Assembly: GCA_009801085.1 (NCBI GenBank)
Contig: VNWV01000006.1
Span: forward strand, 2,046,001 to 2,110,000
Source of the DNA: Lasiodiplodia sp. COLG20
Lineage: Eukaryota > Ascomycota > Dothideomycetes > Botryosphaeriales > Botryosphaeriaceae
Direction: 5' to 3'
DNA length: 64,000 bases
In this document: in pieces, positions 53,696 to 64,000 of the stretch
Layout: the number at the start of each line of letters is the position of its first letter
How positions within the stretch are numbered: position 1 is the stretch's first letter
Made by a program: the position numbers and the translations under genes
The notes under the pieces: model-generated
The model's database searches: none
Seen by the model: only the letters and a program-made list of their open reading frames with translations
What the model was told of the DNA's origin: nothing

Positions 53696-56242
53696 ATGAC
53701 GCCGACGTCGTCGAAACCATCTGAAAAATCCGGTTCCTCCGGACAAGCGTCCTGTGATCTCCCTACCAACTCTGCCCAAGGGCCGAGCCGCACCACCAAC
53801 GCGAATCCACCACCGATTCTCACGCGCAGTGCTTCTTTTCCAGCCAGTTACCCTCGCTTCTTCAGACGCCAATTGCGCAGGTTTACACGGTGCTCTCCTG
53901 TTGATCCAAACGTACCTACCGTTCATGAGGACGAGGGTGCACCGGCTCCCCGCGGGTCCAGGGTAGAGGCTGACGCGCAAAATATTCGTGACACCATCTC
54001 GCCGCGTAATCCATCAGGCCAGATAGCGTTTCCAGAATTCGACAGCTTGGAGGCATACTTGGTTGCTGGCCTCGAGGAAACTGCAGCGAAGCTTTGGGAC
54101 GACGAAATTAAGAGGCTTTTGGATGTCGTGCAGCACCCAGAAAGACCATTGCAGTTTAACAATGCAGCCTTCGTTAGAAAGGAAGGGGAGCAGGGGTACC
54201 GCGACCTGTCGACTCTCGCCCAGAGGATTCTGACAGCCATGTCCATCTGCATGCTTGACAACGAGATCATCATCGCGAAGCACTGCAGCCTTCTTTCCAG
54301 CCGGGAGCGTCTCCAAAAATTGATCGCTCAAGTCAGGGTGAGCCTGGATGCTGGCGAAAGCGGCAGTGTTGGAGATGTGGAACAGACTCTCCAAGCTACC
54401 AATGATTTGATTGACTACATATCCTCCGTGTTCGCAAGACTGATCACTCAAACTGCAACAGGAGGCTACTGGCAAAACAACATTCTGGGTGTGTTGGTAA
54501 AACGGGTGGCCAAGATGAAGGAATTGGTGAAGGATATGGACGCGAATGCTTACACTGCAATCAGCAATGGAGAAGCTGCTTATGACAGCATTCGCAACAC
54601 TGAGCGACTGGACACAAGCAAAATGGACGAGGAGGAAGAATGCGAAGAGCTCCTACGGATGCTCAATGCGAACACAAAAGAAGGACTTACGTCACCGGAA
54701 CAAGTCGAGCTGGTGCAGTACTGCTCTGATCAGACCAAGTTCCGCTCCGGAATTAACGCCACGTTGCGATACGTCTTGCTCTCGCTGCGCTTTCTCGACC
54801 GCTCTGGGCTTCCAGCGACCGCATACGAGATATGCGCTGTGGTCTACGAGACGGGTTTCGAGGGGTTCAAGGTGGGTTCTTTTCTGACGCCTGCACCCAA
54901 CGCCATGCTGACACTGTTGCTTCTGTAGGCTCTCCTCTTCCAAGACAGAGATCTCGAATACTCCGCCACATCCGACCTTGACATGCTCAACACGGCGCAT
55001 TCGGCGTTCAATATCTTGAATCACACTGTCGTGAACCTCTTTCATGAGAAAGGCAGCGGCGGCGAGCACAAAACGAACATTGAGTGGTGCTACAAAGAAT
55101 CTGCGAAGAGCAACTGCGTTCCATCCGAAACTGGCGACAACTTGGAAATCATGGACCTCTCTGGTCATGGTAGGCAGACTCTGTCCCTCGACTCAATGGA
55201 GGAGATCATTACCGTCATGGTGCCATTGGTGACCACCAGCCCGGTATTTGTCAGCAACTTCACCTCGTTCAAAACCATGATGGCGCTTACGAGCGACGTC
55301 AAAGAGATCGTCCGCCCCTACGCCGAAGGCCAGTTCAGTGCATTTTTCCGCATGCACACGAGCGATTTCGACACCAACGCCGCTCGACGGAAGGACGTAC
55401 TTGGGCTGTCTCAGGCTGTAAAAGACGGCTTCTTCTCGCGGTGCAACCTTCTGTCCATGCCCAGACCAAACGCTCAGCAAAACAACGCCAAGCAGCTCAT
55501 GAGGCTTGCGGAACTGACATGGGAGATGGATGCTTGGGTGATTGACGAGAACTCGGTCACCGTAAACTGTGATCTATATGTCTGGACTGTCATTGCCGGG
55601 GCCGTCATCCTCGGAGGCGGCGGCCTGGCTGTGGCTTTCAGCGTTGGCAACCGCATCCAGGGCGTTGATCCCTCCAACATGGCCACGTATGCTTGGGTGC
55701 TGGCGACCTTCCTTATTCTGATCTGCAAGAGCCTGCTCGTGAGCAACTGGTCATGGAACGATTTCCTGCACCGGCGCGTCCGTTGCCGGTCAGTGTCAGA
55801 GCTGCACGCCGTCACTGGTATCAATGAGCAGCTTATCATAGCCAAGTTGCTCCACGACGAAGGCGGTCACTCAATCCTCAAGGTACGCGGCCCGTACAAC
55901 TCCGTCTTCTTGAACAAATCCGACGACGGGTTCTCCATCGACTGTCCTCCCGATCTTCGAACGCTGCTGCTTAGCGGCCTGACGCCGCTCAAAGTTATCA
56001 CACCACGGGGCTATGCCCTGGTGTGTCTGGATGGTCGTCGTGGGACCGAATTGGCTGTTGTTGAGCACCAGAGCACCGAGTCCAAGGCGCATCTCGTGTG
56101 TGAGGACTTTAGTCGCATGGCGCAACGGAGGGACACGCGTCGCCCTCATCATGCCATCCGGCTGCCGCTGACCCATTCGAAGAATTTGAAGTGGAAGATG
56201 GTTCAGGGCATTTACAACGTCATGGATGCTGTATTACTTTAG
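53696..56242 (+). CDS. Uncharacterised fungal two-pass membrane protein, 829 aa
   Basis: Two exons, 53696-54871 and 54929-56242, are joined in phase 0 by a 57-nt intron. The N-terminal ~100 residues are disordered (Ser/Pro/Asn-rich). A long helical region follows (about 110-590, for example LEETAAKLWDDEIKRLLDVV). Two hydrophobic spans sit at about 608-630 (YVWTVIAGAVILGGGGLAVA) and 644-664 (YAWVLATFLILICKSLL), separated by a short VGNRIQGVDPSNM loop. The soluble C-terminal ~165 residues begin DFLHRRVRCRSVSEL. No signal peptide, enzyme motif or transporter signature. I believe homologues are common in filamentous ascomycetes as hypothetical proteins, but I can name no function. Confidence 0.82.
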
Positions 56243-57097
56243 CCGATTTTTGTGCAAGCCTCTTTTAATCTCTGCCTAAGGGTCTCACTACTATATCTCT
56301 CTCCACCTGTACCATTTTCATCATCAATCGTATCCTGGAGTAGATTGCGTTCTCGCTTTTCTTTAGACAATTTCCTAGTCCATAACGATTACTCTTTCTT
56401 ACGTAACAACCCCATGCTAGTGCTAATCCAGATGGAACCAGGAAATTGTTATATTTCAGTATAGCTGTACGTATAGGATATAGAATAATCTCGTGATGGG
56501 GCTGCTCGTAGACGTACAGGTCTAAGAGCGTAAGACACTGCGACGTGATAAATGCTGACATGTGACATGCTAAGCCCCGCAGTTGCTGCCTTGCGGGATC
56601 TGGTGCATACCCCACTTCAGACGGATGACTTTGCGCTAGTTGGTAGAAGGTTAATACCTGCGCACATAACAATAACGCTGGGCGGTTAGCGGTGCATCTT
56701 CTGTTTATCAGCCACATATCTGACCAGCGAACTTCGGGCTCATCCGAGCCGCCGTCCTCCGGTAGCCCCGAGTTTCGCGTCTGCGCGTACAGTGTGACGC
56801 TGTTCTGGTCAGTTCGGCACGAGGGCGGCAGCACCGCAAACGCCGCTCAGACTTGCCCTATTATCCCCTAATTCACTCTCCACTCCCGCCACCCCCGGTA
56901 AAGGCGGATAAAGCTTCTTTAAATGGTCAAATGGACGCTGCGACTTTATTGAATAACAGAATATCTACTGCCTCATACACATATGAAGAGAAGGGAGAGG
57001 GCAATAGTGAAACAAAGCAAGTATCACGTTTCACAGTATTTCGCTCAATGAATATTGTGCAACAAAAAGGTTACTTGGGCATGGAAATACAATAGTA
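56243..57097. other. Intergenic between convergent genes
   Basis: No supported gene. A minus-strand frame at 56834-56265 has no recognisable family and no splice support. Confidence 0.45.
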
Positions 57098-58891
57098 TTA
57101 TGAAAGAACAACGGTCGTCGGTTCCATACCATTACCAGCCAATTCCTCCCAATACTCACCTTTCATGATTCCGTGGATGTAAGAATCAGACACGAAAGTG
57201 TAATCTTGACCCAATGATGACCCAGATTCGTTGGCCTGTGATCGTAGAATGTGAGGTACCCTCCCGCCGCAAAGAAGCCAGATCTCATCGCCAATTTGAG
57301 TACTCCCTGAAGCAAGTCCAATATAACCTCTTTGTGAAACAATGAGCCTTCGTCCGTTGGCTATGGTATTGACATGATAAGAAAAGCTTCGGATTACTTC
57401 GCTCTCCAACGTATTTGGCAGGTGGTACACCGATGCTTTTAGAACTTCCCACCACCAATCATCATGTAACTGTCTCGTGTGTTCGGAAATTTCTCGGACC
57501 TCTCCCACTCTGTAATTCGAAGCCGGATCGATGCTGCTGCAAAGCGTGCGCCAGAATGACTCCAGATTCGTAGATCCAGCTACATAAGCTCTTTCTGGCT
57601 CTCTGTCCACGTTTAAACTTTCGCGCCACTCTAAAATCATCGACATGTCATCAGTCCTTATCGGCCGAGCTTGTTCAACCTGGACAATCTTGTCAAAAAA
57701 GTACCCCTCCAGGTGCAATTGTTTGAATGGATCGGAACATATTGGATGGGCTTGAGAATCCTTGCATGCCTTGAAGGAGTTGTTGTACACCTGCCGGATG
57801 CTTGCATTGAAGGAACGTGTGTGGGCTTCATAAAGTTCTCCAGTGGTGCTATCAGTCCAGTCAGGAACCCAGGAAGGAAGACTATGATCGGTTGCGGGGG
57901 ATGAATGCGGCTCATTGGAAAGGACATGAGACAGGATGTCTAGATGTCCGGTTGTCTTGATGTGCTCGAAGGCGGTTCGCGAGTAGACGAAAGAGACGGA
58001 TTTTTCGTAATCAATGATGTCGCGCGGAAGATCTTCTACAAGACCAAGTAGCCCGAAGACTTTGTCAAGTGGGTTCGTCGCCTGGCGGTGTCGAGCTTTG
58101 GATGCAACCTCCAAGAAGCCTCCTCGTTTTTTCAATCTGACTAAGTCATCAATGTGATTCACTAATATGCTCGTTTCAATTAATACCCCTGTCTCTAGAC
58201 GATCGCCGACGATGGGACCAAAGCTGCAGCATCGTTTCGTAACCATATGGCGCGCAAAGCTCTTGAGAAAACCTTCCATTTCGGGCTGAGGAATGGCATG
58301 CAGCCCGTAAATGTAAGTCATGGACTTAGCAAGAACAGCTTCCTGCAACGTCCAAACTCTCTCGAACCAAGGATTGCGGATAAAAAGGAGGACTGTCAAG
58401 GGGTTTAGAGCGACATCCGGATCAGTACTGGAGCGATTGTTTGGATCCCAGTGTAACTGTAGGTTATTTCCGAACGCCTTGATGGCTGGGACAGCGTTTT
58501 CATGGTCGATAGCGCCCAACCAGGCAATAACTCGTTCGGCCTCTTCATAGATGACACCCATCATCCCCACCTGCTGTCTTCGCTCGCAGAGGTCATTCTG
58601 ATTGATGCAAACTGCATCCACCCAAAGGGTCCTGATTTCATTTCGGTCTCGAAGGTACCTGAGTGCACGCTCAAGGTTATGGGTAACTTCCATATCTCCG
58701 CCGTTGACCTCAATAGGTTTCTTATTGTTTGGATCTCCCCAAACGTATGAAAGAGCCTCGAACTTTGACTGCATAGAGGTGACGGATAGGTTGCATCGGA
58801 TGTTGTCATCGAATGCGCCTGGAAACAGTCGGAGGACACGAATCTCCTTTGATTCTTCACGGAGAGGGGCGTATTGAAGAGAACAGTCCAT
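57098..58891 (-). CDS. HET-domain (heterokaryon incompatibility) protein
   Basis: Single-exon, 597 aa from the Met at 58891 (MDCSLQYAPLREESKEIRVL). A start at 58906 adds five residues. The HET domain spans about residues 45-195 with its three usual blocks: FEALSYVWGD, LWVDAVCINQND with ERRQQVGMMGVIYEEAERVI, and NPWFERVWTLQEAVLA. HET domains are TIR-related and can trigger fungal cell death on non-self recognition. The C-terminal part is the variable region and ends with the typical block IGLASGSTQIGDEIWLLCGG, then HGIMKGEYWEE. No frameshift. It is divergent from the ankyrin gene at 59570. Confidence 0.92.
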   Translation of the reverse strand: MDCSLQYAPLREESKEIRVLRLFPGAFDDNIRCNLSVTSMQSKFEALSYVWGDPNNKKPIEVNGGDMEVTHNLERALRYLRDRNEIRTLWVDAVCINQNDLCERRQQVGMMGVIYEEAERVIAWLGAIDHENAVPAIKAFGNNLQLHWDPNNRSSTDPDVALNPLTVLLFIRNPWFERVWTLQEAVLAKSMTYIYGLHAIPQPEMEGFLKSFARHMVTKRCCSFGPIVGDRLETGVLIETSILVNHIDDLVRLKKRGGFLEVASKARHRQATNPLDKVFGLLGLVEDLPRDIIDYEKSVSFVYSRTAFEHIKTTGHLDILSHVLSNEPHSSPATDHSLPSWVPDWTDSTTGELYEAHTRSFNASIRQVYNNSFKACKDSQAHPICSDPFKQLHLEGYFFDKIVQVEQARPIRTDDMSMILEWRESLNVDREPERAYVAGSTNLESFWRTLCSSIDPASNYRVGEVREISEHTRQLHDDWWWEVLKASVYHLPNTLESEVIRSFSYHVNTIANGRRLIVSQRGYIGLASGSTQIGDEIWLLCGGRVPHILRSQANESGSSLGQDYTFVSDSYIHGIMKGEYWEELAGNGMEPTTVVLS

Positions 58892-59569
58892 GCTGAGACA
58901 GATCATGAACTAGAGAAAGGCTCTGCAGTGGTATTTCTGAGCAATGTTTATCTCACTCAAAGAGCGGGCAGAATGATTACTATTTAAGCTCGATGTTCAC
59001 ATCAATACTTTGAATACACGTGACCAAATGTAATCAGTCTTACCTAGAAGGGGGCATATGGCATTCACCTTCGTTGTCGAAACTCGGGCTTACATATCGG
59101 GCTGACCGACCTGTCACTTTCGGGCTTACTGACACGTCACTTTGGACACTTCAGTGCCACCATACCGAAAGGTACACGTATCTGACTGCATCTGTGAAAT
59201 CCTGTTTCGGAGTGATAAAATGATTTTTGATTGGTACCAAGTTCTCCTGCAAAGTCCTGACATTTGATTGCATGACCTTGACGCATGCGATCGAAGGCAG
59301 TGGAGTAAGGCAGGAACGCATCGAGCCTGCCCTGCCAAGAAGCGGCATTACCAAGACCCAGCCCGCAGAATTAAATAGCACTCAGCCTAGCTATTAAAAG
59401 CTCTTTCTGCCTCATAACCCCGTTGAACAATCCGGAAGAGCATGTGTCAGGATTATTCCCTAAGCGCAAGCACCTAATTGCCAACAGCCTGCAGAGCACA
59501 AATGCAGTAAGTCTCACGTGAAAAAAAAGGCACATCCACATAGGAGAGAGAGGAGAAAAGAACAATCTC
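58892..59569. other. Divergent promoter region, HET gene / ankyrin gene
   Basis: 678 bp between two divergent starts. No further gene seen. Confidence 0.55.
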
Positions 59570-60766
59570 ATGACTAACGATAATACTTTAAAGACTTTGA
59601 GAATGACGACATTACACTTAGCGTCTCTGAATGGGAGTCACGAAGTCACGGCACAGCTGCTAAATGACGGGGTCCCGATTGACCTTTGGGAATCAAGATA
59701 TGGGACGCCTCTGCACGCTGCCTGTATAGAAGGCCATATTGAGGTTATTAAGCTCCTGTCAGAGAGGGGCGCTGACATCAATGGCCGCGGACCCCACGGT
59801 GTGACTTGCCTTTCTCGTGCAGCATATCATGGCCACATTGACGCTGCCGCATTTCTTCTCAGCCATGGAGCCCGCATTGAGGAAACGGATGATCTCGGTC
59901 GTACAGCCCTTTTCATAGCTGTGCTTTCGGGGAAAACCGAGGTAGTCCGCTTTCTTATCCAGCAGGGGGCGAACATCAACCACATGACAAACGATGGGAC
60001 ACCTCCTCTCCACATGGCCATTGTCCAGAGACATCCTGAGGTTGTTGAGGTTCTTCTCGACAGTGGAGTGCAACTCGACACCAAAGGCTCAGACGGTTAT
60101 TCTGCTTTCTTTAGAGCAATCCTCATCGAGAATGCAGCCATAATGCAACTTTTCATCGACCGGGGCGTAGACGTGAACTCAGCGGACGGTGAAGATGTTC
60201 TACCACTCTTTGGCGCTTTCATGACGAAGAACAAGGAATGCATTCGACTTGTCCTGGAGAACGGGGCCGACTTGCGCAAGACTGAATTCAATGGCAAAAC
60301 AATTTTTCACCTCGCTGCTGAACAGGGAGACCTTTCCTCGCTTCAGTTATTACTTGAATTCGCTCCGTCTGACGCAACCGGAAAGTTTCCGCTGGTCAAC
60401 ATCAAGAACGGCCGACAAGACTCCCCCCTTCATGTTGCTACAAGTCTCGGGCACCTCGACATCGTAAAAGGGCTCGTCAACGCTGATGCAGAAATTGATA
60501 TAACGGACAGAATTTCACGCACCCCTCTCTTTTATGCTTCTAAAAAGAAGCAAGATAAGATATATGAGTATCTTGTGCAAAAAGGAGCAACACAGGAGAC
60601 TCAAGTTCCAGTGGCGTTGCATGTAGTCCTACAGAACGGAGAGGAGCTTGATGCCATCATTAGAGGACCCGCCAGTGGTGGCAGCGAAACCACCGAGGAG
60701 GAGTGTTTGGCCATGGTGCGGGGCATTGACTTTGGGTGTCCGATAAGCCGTATTGATATCCTTTAA
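59570..60766 (+). CDS. Ankyrin-repeat protein
   Basis: Single-exon, 398 aa, made almost wholly of about ten ankyrin repeats from residue 10 (MTTLHLASLNGSHEVTAQLL, YGTPLHAACIEGHIEVIKLL, GVTCLSRAAYHGHIDAAAFL, GRTALFIAVLSGKTEVVRFL and so on to RTPLFYASKKKQDKIYEYLV). The last ~60 residues are non-repeat and end CPISRIDIL. No effector or NTPase domain is fused. Ankyrins mediate protein binding. Position beside a HET gene invites the idea of a sensor partner, but such neighbours are common in these genomes. The intact frame argues against decay. Confidence 0.88.
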   Translation: MTNDNTLKTLRMTTLHLASLNGSHEVTAQLLNDGVPIDLWESRYGTPLHAACIEGHIEVIKLLSERGADINGRGPHGVTCLSRAAYHGHIDAAAFLLSHGARIEETDDLGRTALFIAVLSGKTEVVRFLIQQGANINHMTNDGTPPLHMAIVQRHPEVVEVLLDSGVQLDTKGSDGYSAFFRAILIENAAIMQLFIDRGVDVNSADGEDVLPLFGAFMTKNKECIRLVLENGADLRKTEFNGKTIFHLAAEQGDLSSLQLLLEFAPSDATGKFPLVNIKNGRQDSPLHVATSLGHLDIVKGLVNADAEIDITDRISRTPLFYASKKKQDKIYEYLVQKGATQETQVPVALHVVLQNGEELDAIIRGPASGGSETTEEECLAMVRGIDFGCPISRIDIL

Positions 60767-61474
60767 ATGTCTTTCCTATCAAATGAAGTAAGTGTGGCTG
60801 TCTAAACAGAATTGGCTTTCAGTTGCTTCTTACCAACTCATGGGGATGTGGTACTACACTATGCAATAGGATCAGTAGTGAACAGCGAGCAATATGGATT
60901 CACATGTAGATTTGTTTCATTGAGCATGCAATGCTTGCTTCTCGACGTAGTCAATGCATATTAGCGGAAAGCCAGTGCGTCCTGTTGTATACTCCCCAAC
61001 GCGATCCATGATTATTGCGAAAGTTCGCAAGGGGTCTACAATATGGGATAAGCTTTTGACAGGAATGATGCAATGAATCAAGCCCTCTATTCCTATATGT
61101 TTGGCAAATCGCTACACGTCTGATATATAGAAAGGCAAATTCACGCTGCCAGTACCAACCAGTCAATTCAAGCCGACCCTAGCTCTTCACAGTACGCGAT
61201 TCCATGCCTTTTGATAGCAAACTAAATAAATCACGCTATAAGTGAAGTACATTGGAAGCCAAGGTCTCGATAGAAACCCCCTCCCTTCGTGGGTTCCTGC
61301 ATGGGATGTGAAGTCACCCGTGCAGGCATTGGGCAAAAGAAAACTTCCTTTCGCCGCCTCTAAATACTGATAGCAAAAGTTCGTTTCCTCGTTTAATGGT
61401 TATGCATCCAAGGCTATCCAGTTGATACCATCGAGACCAGAAAAACAAGCCGTGCACAAGCAAACTTCCAGTAG
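60767..61474. other. Intergenic, AT-rich
   Basis: No supported gene. The N-terminal part of the HET relic that follows is not recognisable here. Confidence 0.45.
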
Positions 61475-61795
61475 ATTCCTAGCAAACCTGCCAGCAATCA
61501 GTCAACCAGGTCTAGTTGTGAAGCACGTAAATGGTTCACCGGCCGTCGTTTCTTCATTACCGCGAAAGGGCACTTCGGAATTGGACCACCTGTTAGTCAA
61601 GTGGGAGACTTGGTCTACATTATCTCTGGAGTTGCAGTCCCATTTTTCATCCGACATAGTTCGTCCAACTCCTCTTCAGACCCTCAAGATGTTCATCTCT
61701 GTGGAGAATGTTACATGGATGGGATTATGTTAGGTGAAGTCGACCGTATGTTGGCAGAGGGTGAGACGAGTTTGGAGTATCTGCGTATCATCTGA
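61475..61795 (+). pseudogene. C-terminal relic of a HET-domain protein
   Basis: An open stretch of 106 codons after a TAG ends at TGA 61793-61795 and reads EARKWFTGRRFFITAKGHFG, then VSQVGDLVYIISGVAVPFFI and CYMDGIMLGEVDRML. This is the conserved C-terminal block of fungal HET proteins (GRRFF, GD-V, Y-HGIM-GE). There is no Met start in frame and no HET domain upstream. It is likely the remnant of a second HET gene, although splicing to a distant exon is not fully excluded. Confidence 0.6.
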
Positions 61796-62188
61796 AGCGT
61801 TATGCTTTTACCATTCCGCTTTTTCAGTCTCTCACTGATTGTCTAACTCTCTATTGTTTTACTACGAAAAAACTGATAGCATCAACCCACCTACTATCCT
61901 TCGTTTGACTCATTATAAACAAAAATGTCTCTTGTTCATATCTTGTCCTATGTTTGATGACATAAATAATTGTAAGCCTTTGGCACGCTTCTACGGCATA
62001 ACGTGTTTTCAAACGTGAAAAAAAGTAGGAGTAAGCAGAGGTGTAGGGTTGAAGTCGTCTCTAGAGGACGTATTTTGATGGATAAATAATGTACGGCCCC
62101 GAAAGAACTTCGCGGGAGTCATTTTCGATATGGTCAACGCTGAGTATTCAGGATTACTTCCAACACGATCACCAGAAGAAACAAGCAA
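61796..62188. other. Intergenic between the HET relic and the F-box gene
   Basis: AT-rich 3' region. No gene seen. Confidence 0.5.
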
Positions 62189-63517
62189 TCAAGCCTCTCC
62201 CAACTCCGGCTCAAACAACTTATGAAACCTCTCACTCCCACCCCCCACCCCGCCCACCCGATACGCCAGCCCATCAACCTCGCACCCCTTCGGAACATGC
62301 TCCAAATCCACCTCCCGAAACACAAACTCCTCCGCCCCATCCACCATCGTACAATACGCCTCATCCTCCTCCGCCGCGCCGTGGAACAAGTAATTCTCCT
62401 CCAGCGCCCGCAAACAGCAGCGCAACCACTCCGTCCACGACGCCGCGCGCACCGACCGGTCCACCTCCGCCTTCCGCCATATCGACTTGAACCGTGCGCA
62501 GTAGCTGCAGTCGCCCTCGCCACACGGCGTCAGCGCGAAGCAGTGGAAGTCGCCGCCGTCGCCGGCGCGCCCTGGCCCGCACCCTACGCGCACGTTGAAC
62601 GGCAGCACCATCCCGGTGGCGTCTTGCATCCCCTTCTCCCCGCGGACGATCAGCATGTGCGCGATGAGCCGGTTGTGCGAGCGGTTTTCGGGGTCGGCGT
62701 GGTGGTAGTCGGGCTGCAGCGACCAGACGGGGATGGCCCGGCCACCGTAGGCCCACTGGTGGTGGTGCTGGTGGTGTTTGACGGAGACGGTAGCGGCCGC
62801 GCCGGCCGTGCTGCGCTCCAGCCAGAAGTCTTCGTAGCTGGGGTGGATCGAGGCGGTGGTCTCGGTGGAGGAGAGCGCGAAGATGGACTCGGCGCGGTTG
62901 CGGGGCGGCGGGGCGAAGAGGGGGTTGGTGCCACGCAGCTGCCACCACGCGTGTATGGGCGTCGGGCTCGCGTGCAGGTGGTGGGAGGAGGCGTAGAGCC
63001 CGCTGTCGAGGCCCGGCCAGGTCCAGCCTATCACGGCTTTGGCGGGCCATTCGAGGACCCAGAGCTCGAATTCTTCTGGGAGAGGTCGGCCTTGGAAGAG
63101 CGAGTGGAGGTACTGGATGCGGTCGAAAGGTCGTAGGGCGGGCAGTACGCGGCTGCGGCTTGGCAGGAAGTAGGGCGAGCGGATGGTGTCGTCCCACAAG
63201 CGGAGGAGCTCTTGGCGGGTACGACGGATGAAAGAGAGGTTGTTGTTGATAAGCACTTGCCAGTGCCTGGATGCGTTGCGTAGTAGGATCAGCTCACGGA
63301 GTTGGAGGTAGGATGCGATTTCCAGCTGCAGCTCTGAAGGGAGGGTATCAATAGACATGACAACGTCGTTGTCCGAAGTAGGCGTAATCTGGGTAGGAGA
63401 GTCGGAGATATATGGTCGGTGTCCTGAATGGGAATGTTGTTGGCGTGGTTGAATTCTTGGCCTTTGCACAACCTCGGTATGCTGTTGCCTGCCAATTGTT
63501 ACACCATTACGCCCCAT
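62189..63517 (-). CDS. F-box protein
   Basis: Single-exon, up to 442 aa. The F-box follows a polar N-terminus: SIDTLPSELQLEIASYLQLR, then ELILLRNASRHWQVLI. The body is Trp/His/Pro-rich (AVIGWTWPGLDSGLY, VKHHQHHHQWAYGG) with a late Cys cluster (CGEGDCSYCARFKSIW) and an acidic C-terminus. No LRR, WD40 or other known adaptor domain is obvious. It is rich in C and G at third codon positions, which produces long antisense open frames. Meaning beyond an SCF adaptor role is unknown. The start could also be the Met of MSIDTLPSEL, giving about 389 aa. Confidence 0.75.
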   Translation of the reverse strand: MGRNGVTIGRQQHTEVVQRPRIQPRQQHSHSGHRPYISDSPTQITPTSDNDVVMSIDTLPSELQLEIASYLQLRELILLRNASRHWQVLINNNLSFIRRTRQELLRLWDDTIRSPYFLPSRSRVLPALRPFDRIQYLHSLFQGRPLPEEFELWVLEWPAKAVIGWTWPGLDSGLYASSHHLHASPTPIHAWWQLRGTNPLFAPPPRNRAESIFALSSTETTASIHPSYEDFWLERSTAGAAATVSVKHHQHHHQWAYGGRAIPVWSLQPDYHHADPENRSHNRLIAHMLIVRGEKGMQDATGMVLPFNVRVGCGPGRAGDGGDFHCFALTPCGEGDCSYCARFKSIWRKAEVDRSVRAASWTEWLRCCLRALEENYLFHGAAEEDEAYCTMVDGAEEFVFREVDLEHVPKGCEVDGLAYRVGGVGGGSERFHKLFEPELGEA

Positions 63518-63700
63518 CTATTCGATACCTCTCACAGCCAATGAAGATGGAGAGGTACCTCTACTATCTAGGATTAGAGAAGGCTCGGCTGTTATATAAT
63601 ATCTAGACCACCTCTAACCAATGTTACTATAATGAAATATCAGAAGCTAGAGATAAGAAAACAGCTTTAAAGCCTAACAAATGCAATACTCCCTTCACTT

Positions 63701-64000
63701 CTAGCCCTTTTTCAGGATCAGAGAATTGGAGAATGAAGGGAAACGAAAGGTACCTGCCTCTCGGCGAAGAAATCGCATGGCAAGGTTTAGGTTCCAATAA
63801 GCTTCGCCGATATTCTGTGGGTACAAGCGATGCACCTTCACATAGACGCGTTCTGCCATGGGATGGGAAACGAATGTCTCGTGAGGCTCGGGCCAAGTCC
63901 CGCTAAAAAATTGATCGATGATTGAGTGGTAGGAGTTGACTGACTTCTCAGTGATGAGGCTGGCGAAATTCCATATCCCTTCGCTCACCACATACGTACC
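63701..64000 (-). CDS. Partial unknown gene cut by the right edge
   Basis: An open frame enters from the right edge (VVSEGIWNFASLITEKSVNS onward) and reads protein-like through YVKVHRLYPQNIGEAYWNLN and LAMRFLRREAG. It then either runs to a stop at 63701 or is spliced at a GTACCT donor at 63753. Composition is normal and no family is recognised. Without the upstream part, the start, total length and function cannot be given. Confidence 0.4.
   Translation of the reverse strand, partial: GTYVVSEGIWNFASLITEKSVNSYHSIIDQFFSGTWPEPHETFVSHPMAERVYVKVHRLYPQNIGEAYWNLNLAMRFLRREAGTFRFPSFSNSLILKKG

Noticed and set aside
62222..63136. Plus-strand open frame rich in Arg and Pro
   Set aside because: Shadow of the GC-biased F-box gene on the opposite strand.
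1..64000. CRISPR arrays, bacterial operons, insertion sequences, rRNA genes
   Set aside because: None seen. Intron-rich eukaryotic genes throughout make bacterial features implausible.

Overview
The window reads as nuclear DNA of a filamentous ascomycete (Pezizomycotina, most likely a Dothideomycete). The evidence is short GT-AG introns of 46-90 nt with CTGAC/CTAAC-type branch sites, compact genes on both strands, and fungus-specific families (CFEM, But2, HET, DUF-type F-box proteins, a SesB-like lipase). The class assignment is an inference. Exon borders were placed by eye. Every multi-exon model I give in full sums to a whole number of codons.

Layout. 1-1.55 kb: succinate-semialdehyde dehydrogenase, cut by the left edge. 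2.2-9.1 kb: four tandem same-strand genes, each one RNase H type-1 domain with a 20-29 nt first exon ending in phase 2. This is the most unusual feature of the window. 10.1-16.3 kb: a housekeeping block with a FAD monooxygenase, the ribosome-assembly GTPase Nog2 and, divergently, a mitoribosomal protein of the mS26/Pet123 type. 17.1-26 kb: a winged-helix-like/F-box-like gene with an in-frame stop, a secreted PIR-like/But2 protein with Ser/Cys repeats, a 147-aa orphan, a cytosolic-type MnSOD and an F-box gene. 26.8-37.1 kb: 5-oxoprolinase, a CFEM protein, and a large F-box protein with a probable GC-AG intron.

37.4-46 kb is a decay zone. It holds membrane-protein fragments, two pieces of an ARO8-type aminotransferase, a pyruvate-decarboxylase-type relic whose stops fit C-to-T change, AT-rich stretches, and a SesB-like lipase/ankyrin relic with no nucleotide-binding domain. 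An intact-looking protein of unknown family, made of two tandem copies of one ~185-aa unit, sits inside this zone.

46.5-64 kb: an F-box/LRR-like gene, two tail-to-tail AAA ATPases of different subfamilies, an 829-aa two-pass membrane protein, a HET-domain gene divergent from an ankyrin gene, a HET C-terminal relic, another F-box gene, and a gene cut by the right edge.

Two themes stand out. One is gene birth by tandem duplication: the RNase H array with repeated 3' flanks, and the internal duplication at 40-41 kb. The other is turnover of self/non-self and degradation-adaptor genes: HET, SesB, ankyrin, and five F-box or F-box-like genes. I see no CRISPR array, rRNA, convincing tRNA or intact transposon.
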